Source: Heloderma charlesbogerti
Taxonomy: Eukaryota > Chordata > Lepidosauria > Squamata > Helodermatidae
NCBI GenBank assembly: GCA_026122225.1
Contig: JANEZZ010000734.1
Span: forward strand, 248,001-312,000
Direction of reading: 5' to 3'
Length of the DNA stretch: 64,000 nucleotides
Shown here: positions 32,500 through 43,731 of the stretch, piece by piece
How positions within the stretch are numbered: the stretch's first letter is position 1
How the letters are laid out: every line of letters begins with the position of its first letter
Translations under genes and position numbers: made by a program
The notes under the pieces: generated by a model
What the model was told of the DNA's origin: nothing
What the model saw: the letters and a program-made list of their open reading frames with translations, nothing else
The model's database searches: none

Positions 32500-32905
32500 A
32501 TTTAAAATATTTCTGAATTATTCCTGCGCTCCATGAGTGATCAAAGTGATTTACAATAAGACCGCATACATCGTAAAATATAAGCATTTCAAACAAAACT
32601 ACAACAACACTCATAAAATACAGAACAAGAAAAAAGGGGAATCTTCTAAAATCAAAGAGCAGCTGTTATCAGTAAAAACTTAGCAAAACAGTATAGTTTT
32701 TACCAGACATCAAAAGGCCAATAATGAGGGAGCCAACCTAACCTCCTTGGGAAGGGGATTTCATAACTGAGGTGCTGCTACACAGAAGGCCCTGTCTTGG
32801 GTCCCCGCTAACCTCACCTTTGCAGGAGAAGGGACATGTAATGCGACCTCAGATGACGAGCGTAGGCTCCAGGCAGGTTCATACGGGAATAAGCAGTCTC
32901 TGTCT
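32500..32905 (-). repeat. L2-type LINE 3' region fragment
   Basis: Plus strand has GTGATTTACAATAAGACC, AGCCAACCTAACCTCCTTGG, CTGAGGTGCTGCTACACAGA and AGGCCCTGTCTTGGGTCCCC, the usual order before the L2 3' tail in reverse. Confidence 0.6.
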
Positions 32906-33044
32906 CATTTGCTCTGATCTTCCACTCATCCACATTCTGGAAGTCTCTGGGGTACCTACTGGTTGGTGTGTGGCCTGAGTTTTGTTGCATTTGCTAGCCT
33001 CCAGCCTTGGGGATAGAAGGAATAAAAACTTATTTTGCAGTGGG

Positions 33045-33345
33045 GCTGATTAGTTAGTATATAGGGACATAAAATGTATATGCATGAGCTAACTTATATG
33101 TATACATGCAACTTTAGAAAGAATTACTAGAATTTATGTAGAAATGCAACACATCTCACCATACTGGGGAAGACTGAGACCCAGTGACCTGTGTGTCATC
33201 CAGGTGCCTATTGCAGATGGGTAACGTCAAGAGCTCTGAAGGCTGTTCTCCTTTCTTGTGGATCTTTTTCTTTCAACCAGACTTTGATGAGAGTGCCCTT
33301 CAGACAGGGGCCATCCTCTGTAAAGTAGGACACGTGGCCATGCTT
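33045..33345 (-). repeat. Dispersed GTGGCCAC/GTCCTCT family, copy 4
   Basis: ATGCAACTTTAGAAAGAATT, CATCTCACCATACTGGGGAA, CAGTGACCTGTGTGTCATCC and GTAGGACACGTGGCCATGC follow the family order in reverse. Confidence 0.55.
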
Positions 33346-33501
33346 CTTTAGCAGGCCTTGAGATTTATACCATCAGAAGAGCTGCTAAGCGTGTCTATGG
33401 GAACACCTCCGCAAGGGTGCGGGGCTGTTGACGTATGTGGGGTGTATATTTGCAGTGAGGGACCATAGCTCAGCGGTGGTTCTACATACGTGCATGTAGA
33501 A

Positions 33502-33626
33502 CAGCCTTCTCCAAGGCCCTCCAGATGTTTTCGATAACAACTATGAACATTACTGATCATTGTCTATGCTGACTGAGGTTGATGGCAGTTGAAGTCTAAA
33601 ACATCTGGAGAGTACCAGATTGGGTG
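33502..33626. repeat. hAT fold-back MITE, degraded
   Basis: CAGCCTTCTCCAAGGCCCTC at the left, and ACATCTGGAGAGTACCAGAT then TGGGTG at the right. ATGTAGAA and ATACAGAA flank it, differing by two transitions. Confidence 0.65.
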
Positions 33627-33648
33627 ATACAGAAGGTCAACCTCAGGC

Positions 33649-33688
<40 letters not shown>
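33649..33688. repeat. (CTAT)n microsatellite
   Basis: About ten tandem tetranucleotide units at the tail of the adjoining L2 fragment, a usual site for such expansion. Confidence 0.92.
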
Positions 33689-33689
33689 T

Positions 33690-34240
33690 AATTACATTTC
33701 TATATTGCCCCATAGCTGAAGCTCTCTGGGTGGTTTACAAAAGTTAAAACATTAGAATACCACATACAAAGTTTAAAAGCCATTTACATAAAAGCACACA
33801 GACCATATAAACAAACAATGTAGAACTAAAAACAACTTTGAACTAAAAACAGTTTAACCAAAAAAAATCCAGTAATAAAACAACACAGCTTAAAAACAGT
33901 ATATAAGTGTCAGCAAAAGGCCTGACGGAATAATAGCATCTTTAATGCCTGCTTAAAAACTTTCAAAGAGGTCTGCAGGCACATTTCAACCGGCAGGTCA
34001 TTCCACAACTGAGGGGCGACAAAGGAAAAGGTCCTCTTGTGTGTGGCTGCCAGTTTCACATGAGGCAGCCTCAGCAGGACCTTAGGTGGCAGACTGGGGC
34101 AGAGGGGAGAAGGCGCTCCCTAAGGTACCTTGGACCTAGACCATGTAAGGCTTTAAAGGTAAGAACCAGCACTTTATATTTTGCTTGGAAACAAATCTGG
34201 CAGCCAGTGTAAGGATTTTAAAACCGGTGTAATATGGCCT
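33690..34240 (-). mobile_element. L2-type LINE 3' part
   Basis: Plus strand shows CTGAAGCTCTCTGGGTGGTT, then a region with TTCCACAACTGAGGGGCGAC, GCCTCAGCAGGACCTTAGGT, CATGTAAGGCTTTAAAGGTA and CTGGCAGCCAGTGTAAGG, the L2 3' UTR and frame end in reverse. No intact frame. Confidence 0.75.
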
Positions 34241-34244
34241 CCAC

Positions 34245-34440
34245 AGGATGTCCCAGTGGCCAAGTCAAGCCCACCTTGGGTTCCAATCCAGCCCTCCGGG
34301 ATTCTCCTTATGGCTATGTCCCCTTCCACTGGTCCCAACCCTTTCCCCTGGGCTGTCCATCATTTGGTGGTTTTCTGGCTTTTGCACACTTTTCACCCCA
34401 TTCTAAAAGTCTGAAATGCCTCTCCTAAGGCCTAGTTATG
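34245..34440. repeat. Fragment of a larger hAT-like element
   Basis: CTTTCCCCTGGGCTGTCC and GGTTTTCTGGCTTTTGCACA, and CTAAAAGTCTGAAATGCCTC match the interior of the hAT element at 50501-51173. Ends were not retained. Confidence 0.5.
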
Positions 34441-34464
34441 GACAGTAAGAAAATGTAGCTTCTA

Positions 34465-34556
34465 AGGCAGGGGTGGGCAAAAAGTAGATCTACAGATGAA
34501 TTGGACTTCAACTCCCAGCATCCCTGACCATTGGCCATGCTGGCAGGGGCTTCTGG
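34465..34556. repeat. hAT fold-back fragment (CAGGGGTGGGCA end)
   Basis: CAGGGGTGGGCAAAAAGTAG is a hAT-type terminus. ACTTCAACTCCCAGCATCCC and TTGGCCATGCTGGCAGGGGC are the usual interior. The right end is lost at the CR1 border. Confidence 0.55.
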
Positions 34557-35935
34557 ATCATAGAACCATAGAATAGTAGGGTTGGAAGGGGCCTATAAGA
34601 TCACTGAGTCCAAACTCCTGCTCAATGCAGGAATCTTAAGTCAAAGCATCCCTGACAGATGGCTGTCCAGCTTCATCTTGAATGCCTCCAATGTGGGAGA
34701 GCCCACTACCTCCCTAGGTGATTGGTTCCATTGTCATATTGCTCTTACAGTAGGGATGGGGGAGAATTTCTCCCCGAAACTTCAGGGGGCCGAGTGCCAA
34801 CGTATTCGGCCCCCCGAAGTAGTTTCAGGGAGAAATTCTCCGCTCCCTCGCCCCCGCCCCCCCCCCGGGATGGGACTTACCTTTCCCAAATGTCCCTCCC
34901 GGCGGCGGGTCCCGGCGGCAGTTTGGCAGGTCTTCGACAGGGGCAGAGGTGGCAGCCGGTCTTTCGACCGGCTGCCGCAGCCGCCATTCCAATAAAAGTA
35001 AAAAAAAACAAACGCCCCCGTGATAGGCTACGTGACGATTAACGTAGCCTATCATGGCTAGATTTGCAAAGTCAGCCGTGATAGGCTACGTAAATCGTCA
35101 CGTAGTCTATCACGGGTGACTTTAAAAAAAAAAAAAGCACGTACGGCTAATGGCGGCCCCCATAGGGAGCCGCCATTTGCATTCCTTATTTGGTCGCTGT
35201 AGTCTACGTAAAGATTACGTAGACTACGGCGAAAATAAGGGCAACGCTATTTGCGTTGCCCTTATTTTCGCCGTAGTCTACGTAAACATTTACGTAGACT
35301 ACAGCAACCAAATAAGGAACGCGAATGGCGGCTCGCTATGGGGGCCGCCATTTGCGTACGCGCTTTTTTTTTTTAAAGTCACCTGTGATAGGCTACGTCA
35401 CGATTAACGTAGCCTATCACGGCTGACTTTACAGATCTAGCCGTGATAGGCTACGTTGATCGTCACGTAGCCTATCATGGGGGCGTTGTGTTTTTTTTAA
35501 CTTTTTATTTCGCGGCCGGGCGAGGCGAGGTGCCTCCCCCCCAGCCTGAATTTTGGCCGGGCGAGGCGGGAAGCCTCCCCCCCGGCCTGAACTTCGGGGG
35601 GAGCAGCGAAGCGCCTCCCCCCCACCGCGAAGCAAGCTGCGAGACCAGGTAAGTGGCTTTTGTGCACCCCTATCTTACAGTCAGGAGGTTTTCCCTGATG
35701 TTCAGCTGGAATCTGGCTTCCTGTAACTTGAGCCCATTATTCTGTGTCCTGCTCTCTGGGATGATCAAGAAGAGATCCCGGCCTTCCCCTCTGTGGCAGC
35801 CTTTCAAGTACTTGAAGAGCGCTATCATATCTCCCCTCAGGCTTCTCTTCTCAAGGCTAAACATGCCCAGTTCTTTCGGTCTCTCCTCATAGGGCTTTGT
35901 TTCCAGTCCCCTGATCATCTTTGTTGCCATGATGA
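34557..35935 (-). mobile_element. CR1 LINE 3' end, split by a TAGGGATG element
   Basis: The minus strand carries the C-terminal CR1 frame (LRGDMIALFKYLKGCHRGEG, then NNGLKLQEARFQLNIRENLL near 35760-35690). Beyond the insertion is the 3' UTR, whose plus-strand reverse reads ATAGTAGGGTTGGAAGGGGC near 34573. The insertion 34751-35672 cuts between LLTVR and the following sequence, and both sides join cleanly at TCTTACAG. Only the last several hundred bases of CR1 remain, as is usual for 5'-truncated copies. Confidence 0.88.
34751..35672. mobile_element. TAGGGATG-family element inside CR1 (X-Y type)
   Basis: Starts TAGGGATGGGGGAGAATTTC and ends TTTTGTGCACCCCTA. The exact duplication TCTTACAG flanks it (34743-34750, 35673-35680). 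X arm, central palindrome of about 475 bp (35013-35488, centre near 35250), and Y arm with TCGCTGCTCCCC-like blocks in reverse. GGTAAGTGG lies near the right end. Almost the same architecture as 24820-25744. Confidence 0.93.
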
Positions 35936-37792
35936 AGTCCCAAACACCTAGAGATTTACCTTCTGCCTACCCTTGATCTAGGAGACAGAGTTGTGCAAAA
36001 GCTGATGAGAGAGAGAAAAGGCAGCTGCCAGACTGCATCCAATTATGGCTTTGGCTTAGTGGAAAATGCTTCCGCTCGTGCAAGTCCATGTACCTGATTT
36101 TTACCAAGATCCTCTACCTGCTTAACCCTCATGCCATCTTCTCCAAAAAGCTATCCCAGAGGGACTGTTGGAGGACTTTCCAGAAAAGAATGGGACATGG
36201 GGTGGAAGGCCGCAGTAGGTAGGGGAGACGGGCTGAATGTGGGTGCTCTGACTTCTGTGAGCAGGAAAACTGCGCTCCCGCTGATTTGGCTGCACAAGAG
36301 GAGCCACCATTTGCACAATGGGGATTTAGTGCTCCATAAAGCAAGCCCCGAACAAAGCGGAAATACTCATTTCTGATCGGGACAGGTTGGCAGCGCTGAC
36401 ATTATGCGAACTCAGCTGACCTGAGTGTTCCCGCTCATTGCCGGTTTCTATCGGACGTGCTAAATTCCTGTTGCACAAGCAGTGGGTCCTGCTGGCACTT
36501 GGGCAGCATTGTATCCTGCCCACTTTGGATCCTGGATCCACTTTGGATACCGCCCACTTTATCCAAAGGCACCACAATATGTGAGGTGCTTCTCATATTG
36601 TGGAAGACATTGGGGGGCATGTAGGCATCTATCGCCGAATCTTACGGGAACAAAGAGCGTTCAGAATGTTTAAATTCCTTTATCAGCCGCAACAAACATT
36701 TTTTATTCCTCTCGTTACTGTATTATCATTTCTAGGATGGAACAGCACATTCAGTGTTTCACTCTTTCTTCCCTACTTAACAACAGTCTTTTTCAGGGAA
36801 GGAATAAATAAATAAAAGCTTTGCATTTAAAAACACAATTATAGTGGCATTTCAGCACTGCCATTCTTTATTGTCATTCTTGGCCTTTATCGTAATACAA
36901 CTTAGCCTGGGGTGGGGTGGGTCTTATAAGCTCAGCCTTGATTTATAACCATTAACAAGGCCATATACTTAAAGATTTGGAAGCCTGGAAGGATCTCAGT
37001 CTGTGCTGCTTCCCAGTTAGTTCCACTCCCACTCAGTGATTCGTGAGTTCTGCAAAGTGTCTCCTGTGATTACTTACTCCTTCTCTCTCACCTGGTAGCA
37101 ATGGAGCAACCTGGGGCTGCAGTAGAAGGACCCAGCAAGTGGCTTATTTTATGGTCCCTGCAGACCTGACTCTTAAGCAACTGTCCCATCCATTCAGCAA
37201 AAGGATGAGCCCTGTCCATAAATCAAGAGAATCAATATTTCCTGTGCAGTTTCTGTAAGGTAATGCATGTAAGGCTGACAGGACAAGGATTTTCAATCAG
37301 CTGTTAGGAATTAGACACTTAAGCATTTCGTAAAACACACCCCAGTAAGATGTAGCTTCGTGGTATTTCTTCTGACTGTACAAACGTGGCTGAACTGCAG
37401 GATACGAGCTAATGCAAATTCTTTGCTGAGTGATTCATAAATAAAAACAAGCCCAAAGGTAAACATTAAGAAGCTTTCATTCTGTTCCCCCACCCCACCC
37501 CAAACTAACTTTTAGAAGCACAAGTAGGATCAACACCAAAGAATGCTTTTGAGCAAGAACAGCAAGCCAAAGCTTTGAACGCAGCTTATACCTATTAGTT
37601 TTGGGTTTTGGGTTTGTTATCTTGTGCTCTGATGACATGGCATCTTCATGAGAATTCTCACAAGAAGAGTCAACAGTAAGATAAATTTTCCCCTCTTAGG
37701 GATGAAAGTCCTTCAGAAAGCAAGTGCATGCCAGCAACTCCCCTTCTGTTAAACAATCCAAAAGTCTAAAAAATTTATCTTCTGTTCTACAG
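35936..37792. other. No recognised gene or repeat
   Basis: 36120-36640 is moderately GC-rich with short inverted motifs (GGATCCTGGATCC at 36528-36540), but no element ends could be fixed. Confidence 0.4.
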
Positions 37793-38036
37793 CGTTCACA
37801 CAAATAATGAAATGTATGACTTTATGATATATGATAAAACATCAGGCTCACAGTTAAGGGCAGGAATAGGAGGCACCATTCCCTTCTCTCTTTTTGCTGC
37901 CTTTAATTTCACTGTACTGTTCATTCCAAAGGCCAACCCTATATGTAAAAGGGAACTCCTCAAAACAGTGCAGATAATTGGTCTTAAACCTAGAATGAAG
38001 ATGCACCAGGATGGCAAAAAAGTTATGGAGGATTAG
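37793..38036 (+). other. Open frame with upstream acceptor-like site (weak)
   Basis: After TTCTGTTCTACAG an open frame of about 80 codons runs to a stop at 38036, with a hydrophobic middle (IPFSLFAAFNFTVLFI). No domain is recognised and there is no supporting context. It could be an old exon or chance. Confidence 0.12.
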
Positions 38037-38711
38037 CTCTTCCCACTCCTCCCTCCAAATGGCTAGTACACGTGTCCAGGGACACTTGGAAGTAAGAGTC
38101 TGGTTCTACACAAAAAGTAGATGAGTAGTTTATTTTAGTGTTCATTCATTGCATATAGCCACAGGCAGACTTTGCTAGTCTAGTATAAATCCTGAGGTGG
38201 ATTATCTGTGCTTAATCTAGGGCATTCAGAAATCCTGGCCTCGCTCAAGGAATGGACCTATCACAAACACTACAACTTCTGTAAACTGAGCACTAGCCTC
38301 AGGTTCCCCAGACTACAATCTAGGGAGTGTGCATGTGTCAAAGCACTGGAGAGGGCAGTGACCCCCTTAAAATTCCCCCCTGTGCTGCAATTACACTTTT
38401 TAAAAGCCTCTGTTGACACCGATGGAGGCTTTTTACAAGCCTAAATGCAGTGCATGGGGCGCAGGGAGGGAGAAAGTTGGGAAGTCTCTGATCGGTGATT
38501 AAAGATAAGTGATTTTTAGCCAGGATAGTATCTCTGATCAGCTGCTGATAGGCAATAAAAGATTTGTAGGTCAAGTGGGGGGTAGGGGCTGGGGGTTGAG
38601 AAGGAGTGAGCGCTGGGGAGAAGCTTGTGGGCCAGGAGGGGACCTCCCATGATCTGGAGGTTCCTCATCCCTGTTTTAAGGTTTTATGGAGATTTTATTG
38701 TGCTTTTATAT
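38037..38711. other. No recognised gene or repeat
   Basis: Nothing recognised. Confidence 0.4.
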
Positions 38712-38719
38712 CTTCTGGC

Positions 38720-39135
38720 TAGGGATGTATGAATCCCTTACCTGGTTCCGTTCAGGAGCATCCGCGGGGGTGGGGGGGAGTCGATCCGTCCCTCCCCCCG
38801 GAATCCTGCCTGGCCAGCTCCGCTCTGTGGCAAGTCTGTGGAGCTGCCGGCTGGGCCCATCCACAGCCAGACTGCCATCCGCTGCCAGGCTGCTGCGGCC
38901 ACAAATGGCGGCTGGCGTAGCGGTCGCCATTTGCGTCCCTGCTCTTTCCATGATAGGCTACGTAAATATATACGTAGCCTATCATGCGTAATATATACGT
39001 ATAAATATACGTATATATTACGCATAAATATATACGTATAAATATACGTATATATTTACGTATATACGTAAATATATACGTAGCCTATCATGCCTAATGC
39101 AGGAACGCAAATGGCAGCCACTACGCCACTTGTAG
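38720..39135. mobile_element. TAGGGATG-family element, right part missing (Z left end)
   Basis: Starts TAGGGATGTATGAATCCCTT with CTTACCTGG just inside, then GGGGGGAGTCGATCCGTCCC. It passes through AATGGCGGCTGGCG, TTGCGTCCCTGCTCTTTCC and GATAGGCTACGTAAATATAT, then loses family similarity after GGAACGCAAATGGCAGCC. No right terminus or second copy of CTTCTGGC was found. Confidence 0.75.
38985..39085. repeat. Expanded TATACGTA palindrome cluster
   Basis: Alternating ATATACGTATAAATATACGT-type units, several of them palindromes centred on TACGTA, sit between the two arms of a GATAGGCTACGT/ACGTAGCCTATC palindrome. They appear to be a local amplification of its central spacer. Confidence 0.8.
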
Positions 39136-40062
39136 CAATTTGGTGATCAGCCCTTTTGGGGATTGAAGTATCAATGGCACACTTGAGCCTATTTCCATAG
39201 AGAGACCGTCACACATACAGTCGCCAATAGTGGAATAGTGGCATTCTTAGAGAATATCCTATTGACAAGTCCCAGCGTATTTGATGCTCCCCTGTAGTAT
39301 GTGGCTTGCTCACTTGCTGGCCTCATTTATGCGCTCTGTAAGCATGCTAAAAAAGTGAATGTACCTTTCCCCACTTCAGTTCTCTGCTTGTTGTAGCCAA
39401 AACAAATCAGTAAATGGTGTAACACATGCAACCTTAACCTTATTTGTACAGTGTATTTCCAGCACATCGTTTGGATATTCTAGTCAAATAATTTGGAATT
39501 TATTTTTTGAATTTTACACTTCCTCTGCATATCACCTAACCATGTGCACCACATCTGCTCAAATCCTCCCATGTACTAACATACTATATTTGTTAAATTA
39601 CAACTTTTCCACGGTTTGAGATTTGAGATATAAGCACTAAAGCATTTAAAGCACATCTCTTTCGAGTTCTAGAGTAGGACAGGATCCAAACAGCAACACA
39701 ACTCGCTCCATATGCCCAAGGGGCCTTTGGTTGTATCAAACAGCAACTTTCTTGACCACATGCACACATCTTTTGAAATCCAGGTCAGTTTCAGAAGTAG
39801 TTTGCGATATGGCATAAAGGTCTACTTTAAAAAAAGAAAGAAGGCACAGATTCACTGGGCAAGCTTAGCCTTGGGTAAGCCTAAGCAAACTCTTTGGATG
39901 CTGGCCCGTAGTGCAAGAATTTATTCAGAAGTCTAAATCTATAATGTTGACCAGTTAGTCCTTCATTTTTTCACATAGCCTTTTATTTTCTGCTTTCAAT
40001 ACTTCTAGCAGGTGCTGAGACATGTGCTGCATACGCATTCACACATAATGATAGGCCAAGAA
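39136..40062. other. No recognised gene or repeat
   Basis: AT-rich. Nothing recognised. Confidence 0.4.
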
Positions 40063-40248
40063 GGGCCATAGCTCAGTGGCAGAGCCCCTGCTTGGCATGC
40101 CGAAGGTCCCAGGTTCGATCCCCGGCATCTCCAGGTAGGGCTGGAAAAACTCCTGCCTGAAACCTGGAGAACCACTACCTATCAGTGTCAGTACTGGGTT
40201 AGATGGACCAATGGTCTGACTCAGTATAAGGCAGCTTTCTATGTTCCT
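40063..40248 (+). repeat. tRNA-Ala-like SINE with LINE-derived tail
   Basis: The head GGGCCATAGCTCAGTGGCAG carries a good A box. GGTTCGATCC at 40112-40121 is an intact B box, so the RNA polymerase III promoter looks complete. The second half (TAGATGGACCAATGGTCTGA, CTCAGTATAAGGCAGC) is the conserved tail shared with CR1/L2-type LINEs. No clear target duplication. The head may be from tRNA-Ala by similarity of the anticodon arm (CTTGGCATGCCG). Confidence 0.85.
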
Positions 40249-40254
40249 AATTCT

Positions 40255-40560
40255 GGGTTAATAAACCATAACAGGAATGAGCAGTGTGCTAGTGCATGCA
40301 GCCCATTTGCTTTCGCTTTGTGCAAGCACATAAGCAAACCAGGAGAGCTTTCATGATATCCAAACCTGGTTATCATAAACCAGGGTGATAACCTGGTTAT
40401 GGTTAATGCTGCCCAACCAAGCTAGGATTGTAAGCCAGCTTTAAACCAAAGTTTGTTGATTGCTTATGGATCTTGGCTTGTTTGGGTAGAGTTAATGATA
40501 ATCCTGGGCTCAAATGTCACAAAAAGCTCTCCCCTTCCTGGTTTATTTACCTGGAAGTGA
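40255..40560. repeat. Dispersed fold-back repeat with AACCAGG motifs, copy 2
   Basis: AAACCTGGTTATCATAAACC, AGGGTGATAACCTGGTTATG and AAACCAAAGTTTGTTGATT form short inverted repeats like those at 12840-13130. Confidence 0.5.
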
Positions 40561-41633
40561 GAACTGAGGAGGTAGTGAAGTGGCTTATCATTATGTGCAA
40601 ATGTGACCATTTTGATCTAAGCTTCTTGTTTTTTAATCATTAATTTCTCATATTGATATGCTTCATACAGTATAATTTGTCAATTTTGATTTTTCATATA
40701 CATATCCTTAATAATTCATCCTAAAGATTGCTCACTTCTGTATTCTTCAAACCAAGCACCATGTGATTGGATCTCCCAGCATCTTTTAAAAATAGATTAA
40801 ATACAGCTACAAGAGGGGTGGAAGTTTTAGGGCAGCTGTGCTGGAGGAAGGGGCGTCTAACAACTCCACCTTGTGCTATTTTCCCATGAAACATCTAACA
40901 GTCTTGCTGTGATGGTGGGGGAAAGCGGGCACTCATCCCCCCTCCCAATGGTTCTAATAGCAGCTTGCAGGAGGGGAGAGGGATTTTGGTTGGGAACATG
41001 GGGCAGAGGAAAAGGTTAAGCACTGCTGACCAAAGCCGGCTTCTTCCTCTTGAAAGCTGCTGTTCCCCTTGAAAAAAGACATCAGGAGATCCAATCACAG
41101 ATCTCTCTGTCACATGCGGTTTGTGTTGCAGGTAGTGCTCACTGCAGGTTTTGGAGGGCCTTTGGACAAGAAACCCGCAACAGGCCCCCTCCCTCAGTGA
41201 GTCTACTTTCTCACTGCCATTGTCACCAACTACTACTGCTCATCTTCTTTCTCATCATAACTACCACTTGTTTGCTTGACAGGCAGAGAGCCAGAGAGAG
41301 AGTAGGCAGTGGCATCTTCTCATCTTCCTTCTCACCACCACCTTTGTCTGGGCCTGTACGAGAGGCAGGTGAACAAGCAGGATGAAATGGTGAAGAGGAG
41401 GAGCAACTCCAGGAAGCTCTTTTCAACGGAGCCCTGTTGGGGTGTGGGCCCCTGGCCTACCCTTGATGCTGGCCTTGGTTGCAGGGTACGTTTTGTCCTT
41501 CCACAGTTATGACAGAAACAGCTGAAAGCTTTAAACAAGACCTTTACTTAATTATATCAGGCATCTTCTTTTTACAACTACAGCAAGGTAGATAGAAGTG
41601 AAACCAAAACAAACACAGAGAGGGTTACAAAGG
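40561..41633. other. No recognised gene or repeat
   Basis: Unique-looking sequence up to the LTR element's target duplication. Confidence 0.4.
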
Positions 41634-41638
41634 AAGAG

Positions 41639-41821
41639 TGCTGTATAGGTAGAGGGAATGACTGTAAGACTCAGCAGGCCTGAAACACTTTATCACACAC
41701 AGAACTGAAGAACTTAGCAGAAGCTCCACCCACTGTTGCTACTCCCAACTCTACAGGAGCTGCCACACTTCAAAACAATAAGTAACCCACAGTACACCCC
41801 ACCCCCCTAGAATACACAACA
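41639..41821 (-). repeat. 3' LTR of the gypsy element
   Basis: Minus strand starts TGTTGTGTATTCTAGG and ends CTACCTATACAGCA. It is clearly similar to 45003-45204 through CCACCCACTGTTG and CTCCCAACTCTACAGGAGCT read on the plus strand. It is shorter by an internal gap. Confidence 0.9.
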
Positions 41822-41832
41822 TTCCTCCTGCC

Positions 41833-43202
41833 TTAGCTCTCATACCCTTCCAACCAACAAGGAGGTACCCTTTCACAGCACGGTCTCTGCACTCGACTAG
41901 TGGGTGTAGGTTGCTCAGATGACTTTCTTTCAGTAACTGCCATAGGTAGGGAAGGAGTATCGCTCTCATCACTAAGTGGTTTTGGTGCTTCAGCTGGCAG
42001 TGAGAGGAACACATCAGTTCCAGACAGATCTTCAGGAGCTACCTCTGCTGACGCCAACCCACCCTGGCTAGAACGCCTTCTCCACTGGTCAACATGGTGA
42101 TGCCACACTGACCTATCTGCATACTGGACCTTGTATGACACAGGTCCAGTGACCTCAGTGACAGAGGAAGGAACACACCTCGGTCTAGCATCATAGTTCC
42201 TAACAAACACCTGATCATGCGGGGCAAATGAACAGAGAGTAGGAGCTGAGAAGGCAGCATCCAGAGCATGCTCCCATTTGCTTTGTAAGTCTTCAGCTAA
42301 ATCTAGGTGGAGACATTCAAGGCAAGTTTTTAGATGTCGTCCCATAGGTAACTCTGCAGGACTGACTACTGTTATTGCACAAGGAATAACATGCTGAGCA
42401 ACAAGAAACCTGGCAAGGCGTGTTGGCCAGTCTCCTCCCGCAATGTGCTTCAGGGCACCTTTTGTTGTCTGCACCATCCGTTCAGCTTGGCCATTTGCTC
42501 GGGGATGACGAGGTGCAATGGTGACAGCCCGAATAAGGTTCTTGTTCACAAATGATTTAAATTCAGCAGATATAAAAGCAGTCCCATTGTCTGAAACTAT
42601 AATATCAGGCAACCCACAGGTTGCAAATAAGTGGCGCAGTGCTATGATTGTTGCAGTGGCTGTTTGTGATGGTACTAAGACTACTTCAAGTCACTTTTGA
42701 GTAAGAATCTACCAAAACCAAGAAGTTTTTTCCTTGAAATGGTCTTCCAAAATCAATATGGATTCTTGGCCAAGGCTTCTTGGTCACTTCCCATGGGAAG
42801 ATAGGTGCCCTTGGTGGATTGTGCTTAGTGGCTTGACAAGTACTGCACTCATTTAGAGGTGTTTTTTTTTTCAATATCTGAGTCAATACCTGGCCACCAG
42901 ACATAGCTTCTGGCCAATGCTTTCATATAAATGATGGCTGGATGAGCTGCATGCAGTGTGGTCAAGATGGTTTGATGGCCCTTATCTGGAATAACAACAT
43001 GGTTTCCCCATAGCAGACATCCCTTATGGGCAGGCATCGCATGCTGACAGTGTTTGAGTGGCTTAAATTCCTCTGCCAGTTCCTCATCTGGCCATCCTCT
43101 CAATACCCAGTTTAAAATACAAGTCAGTACAAGATCTTGAGCAGTCAGCCTAGCAATGTGATCAGCCTGAAGAGGTGGGTCAGGAAGGGCTTCTAGCATC
43201 AA
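41833..43202 (-). pseudogene. Gypsy integrase, broken
   Basis: Reading from high to low: an N-terminal zinc-binding-type region (LLWGNHVVIPDKGHQTI, HAAHPAIIYMKALARSYVWW), then C..C in NECSTCQATKH. The catalytic core follows: RIHIDFGRPFQGKNFLVLVD (first aspartate), VSDNGTAFISAEF (second), and NGQAERMVQTTKGAL (glutamate). The C-terminal part has DQVFVRNYDARPRCVPS and GPVSYKVQY. At least one frame break occurs near 42880 and another near 42690. Confidence 0.85.
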
Positions 43203-43323
43203 GACTTCCAGTGGAGGAGGTACAACAAAATCTGGAATTTGAAGTGGTACCCGACTCAGTCCATTGGCATTAGCTATTGCCTTTCCTGGTAATAGCTGGT
43301 AAAGTTTGTAGACAAGTGTATAA

Positions 43324-43731
43324 TCATAAGCATTGAATGCTCCAGTGCTGCATGTGAGGTGACAGTATGCAGGGAGTAGGCTTACCAGGAGAGAAGATTC
43401 CTAAAAGAGGCTTGTGATCTGTGTGTATTTCAAAAGCATGGCCGTAGAGATAGTTGTAGAACTTTTTGACTCCTGCAATAACAGCCAGGGCTTTTCTGTC
43501 AATTTGTGCAAAGTTTCTTTCAGTGGATGACAAAGTCCTTGAATAATAAGCAGTTGGTGCCTCTGTACCATCTGGGAATTTGTGGCTTAGCACAGCACCA
43601 ACCCCGTAAGAAGCATCAGTAGTAAGGATTAGCAGCTTTTTAAAATATAATAATGTACAAGCACAGAATTTGAACTCAACAAGTGTTTGACATTCTGGAA
43701 AGCATTGCCATGCTAGCTGGTCCATTTCCAT
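43324..43731 (-). pseudogene. Gypsy RNase H domain
   Basis: LLILTTDASYGVGAVLSHKF carries the first catalytic aspartate, then AYYSRTLSSTERNFAQIDRK and EIHTDHKPLLGIFSPG (the TDHKPL motif). This is the classical gypsy RNase H after the reverse transcriptase. It is joined out of frame to its neighbours. Confidence 0.87.

Noticed and set aside
37698..37720. TAGGGATGAAAGTCC resembling a Y-type end
   Set aside because: Similarity stops after about 15 bp; no GGTAAG counterpart, palindrome or right end follows.
38985..39085. CRISPR-like or satellite array
   Set aside because: The units are overlapping AT palindromes without regular spacers, inside a transposable element of a vertebrate genome.
40063..40135. 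Functional tRNA-Ala gene
   Set aside because: The A and B boxes are good, but the acceptor stem does not pair properly and the sequence continues into a SINE tail, so it is a SINE head.
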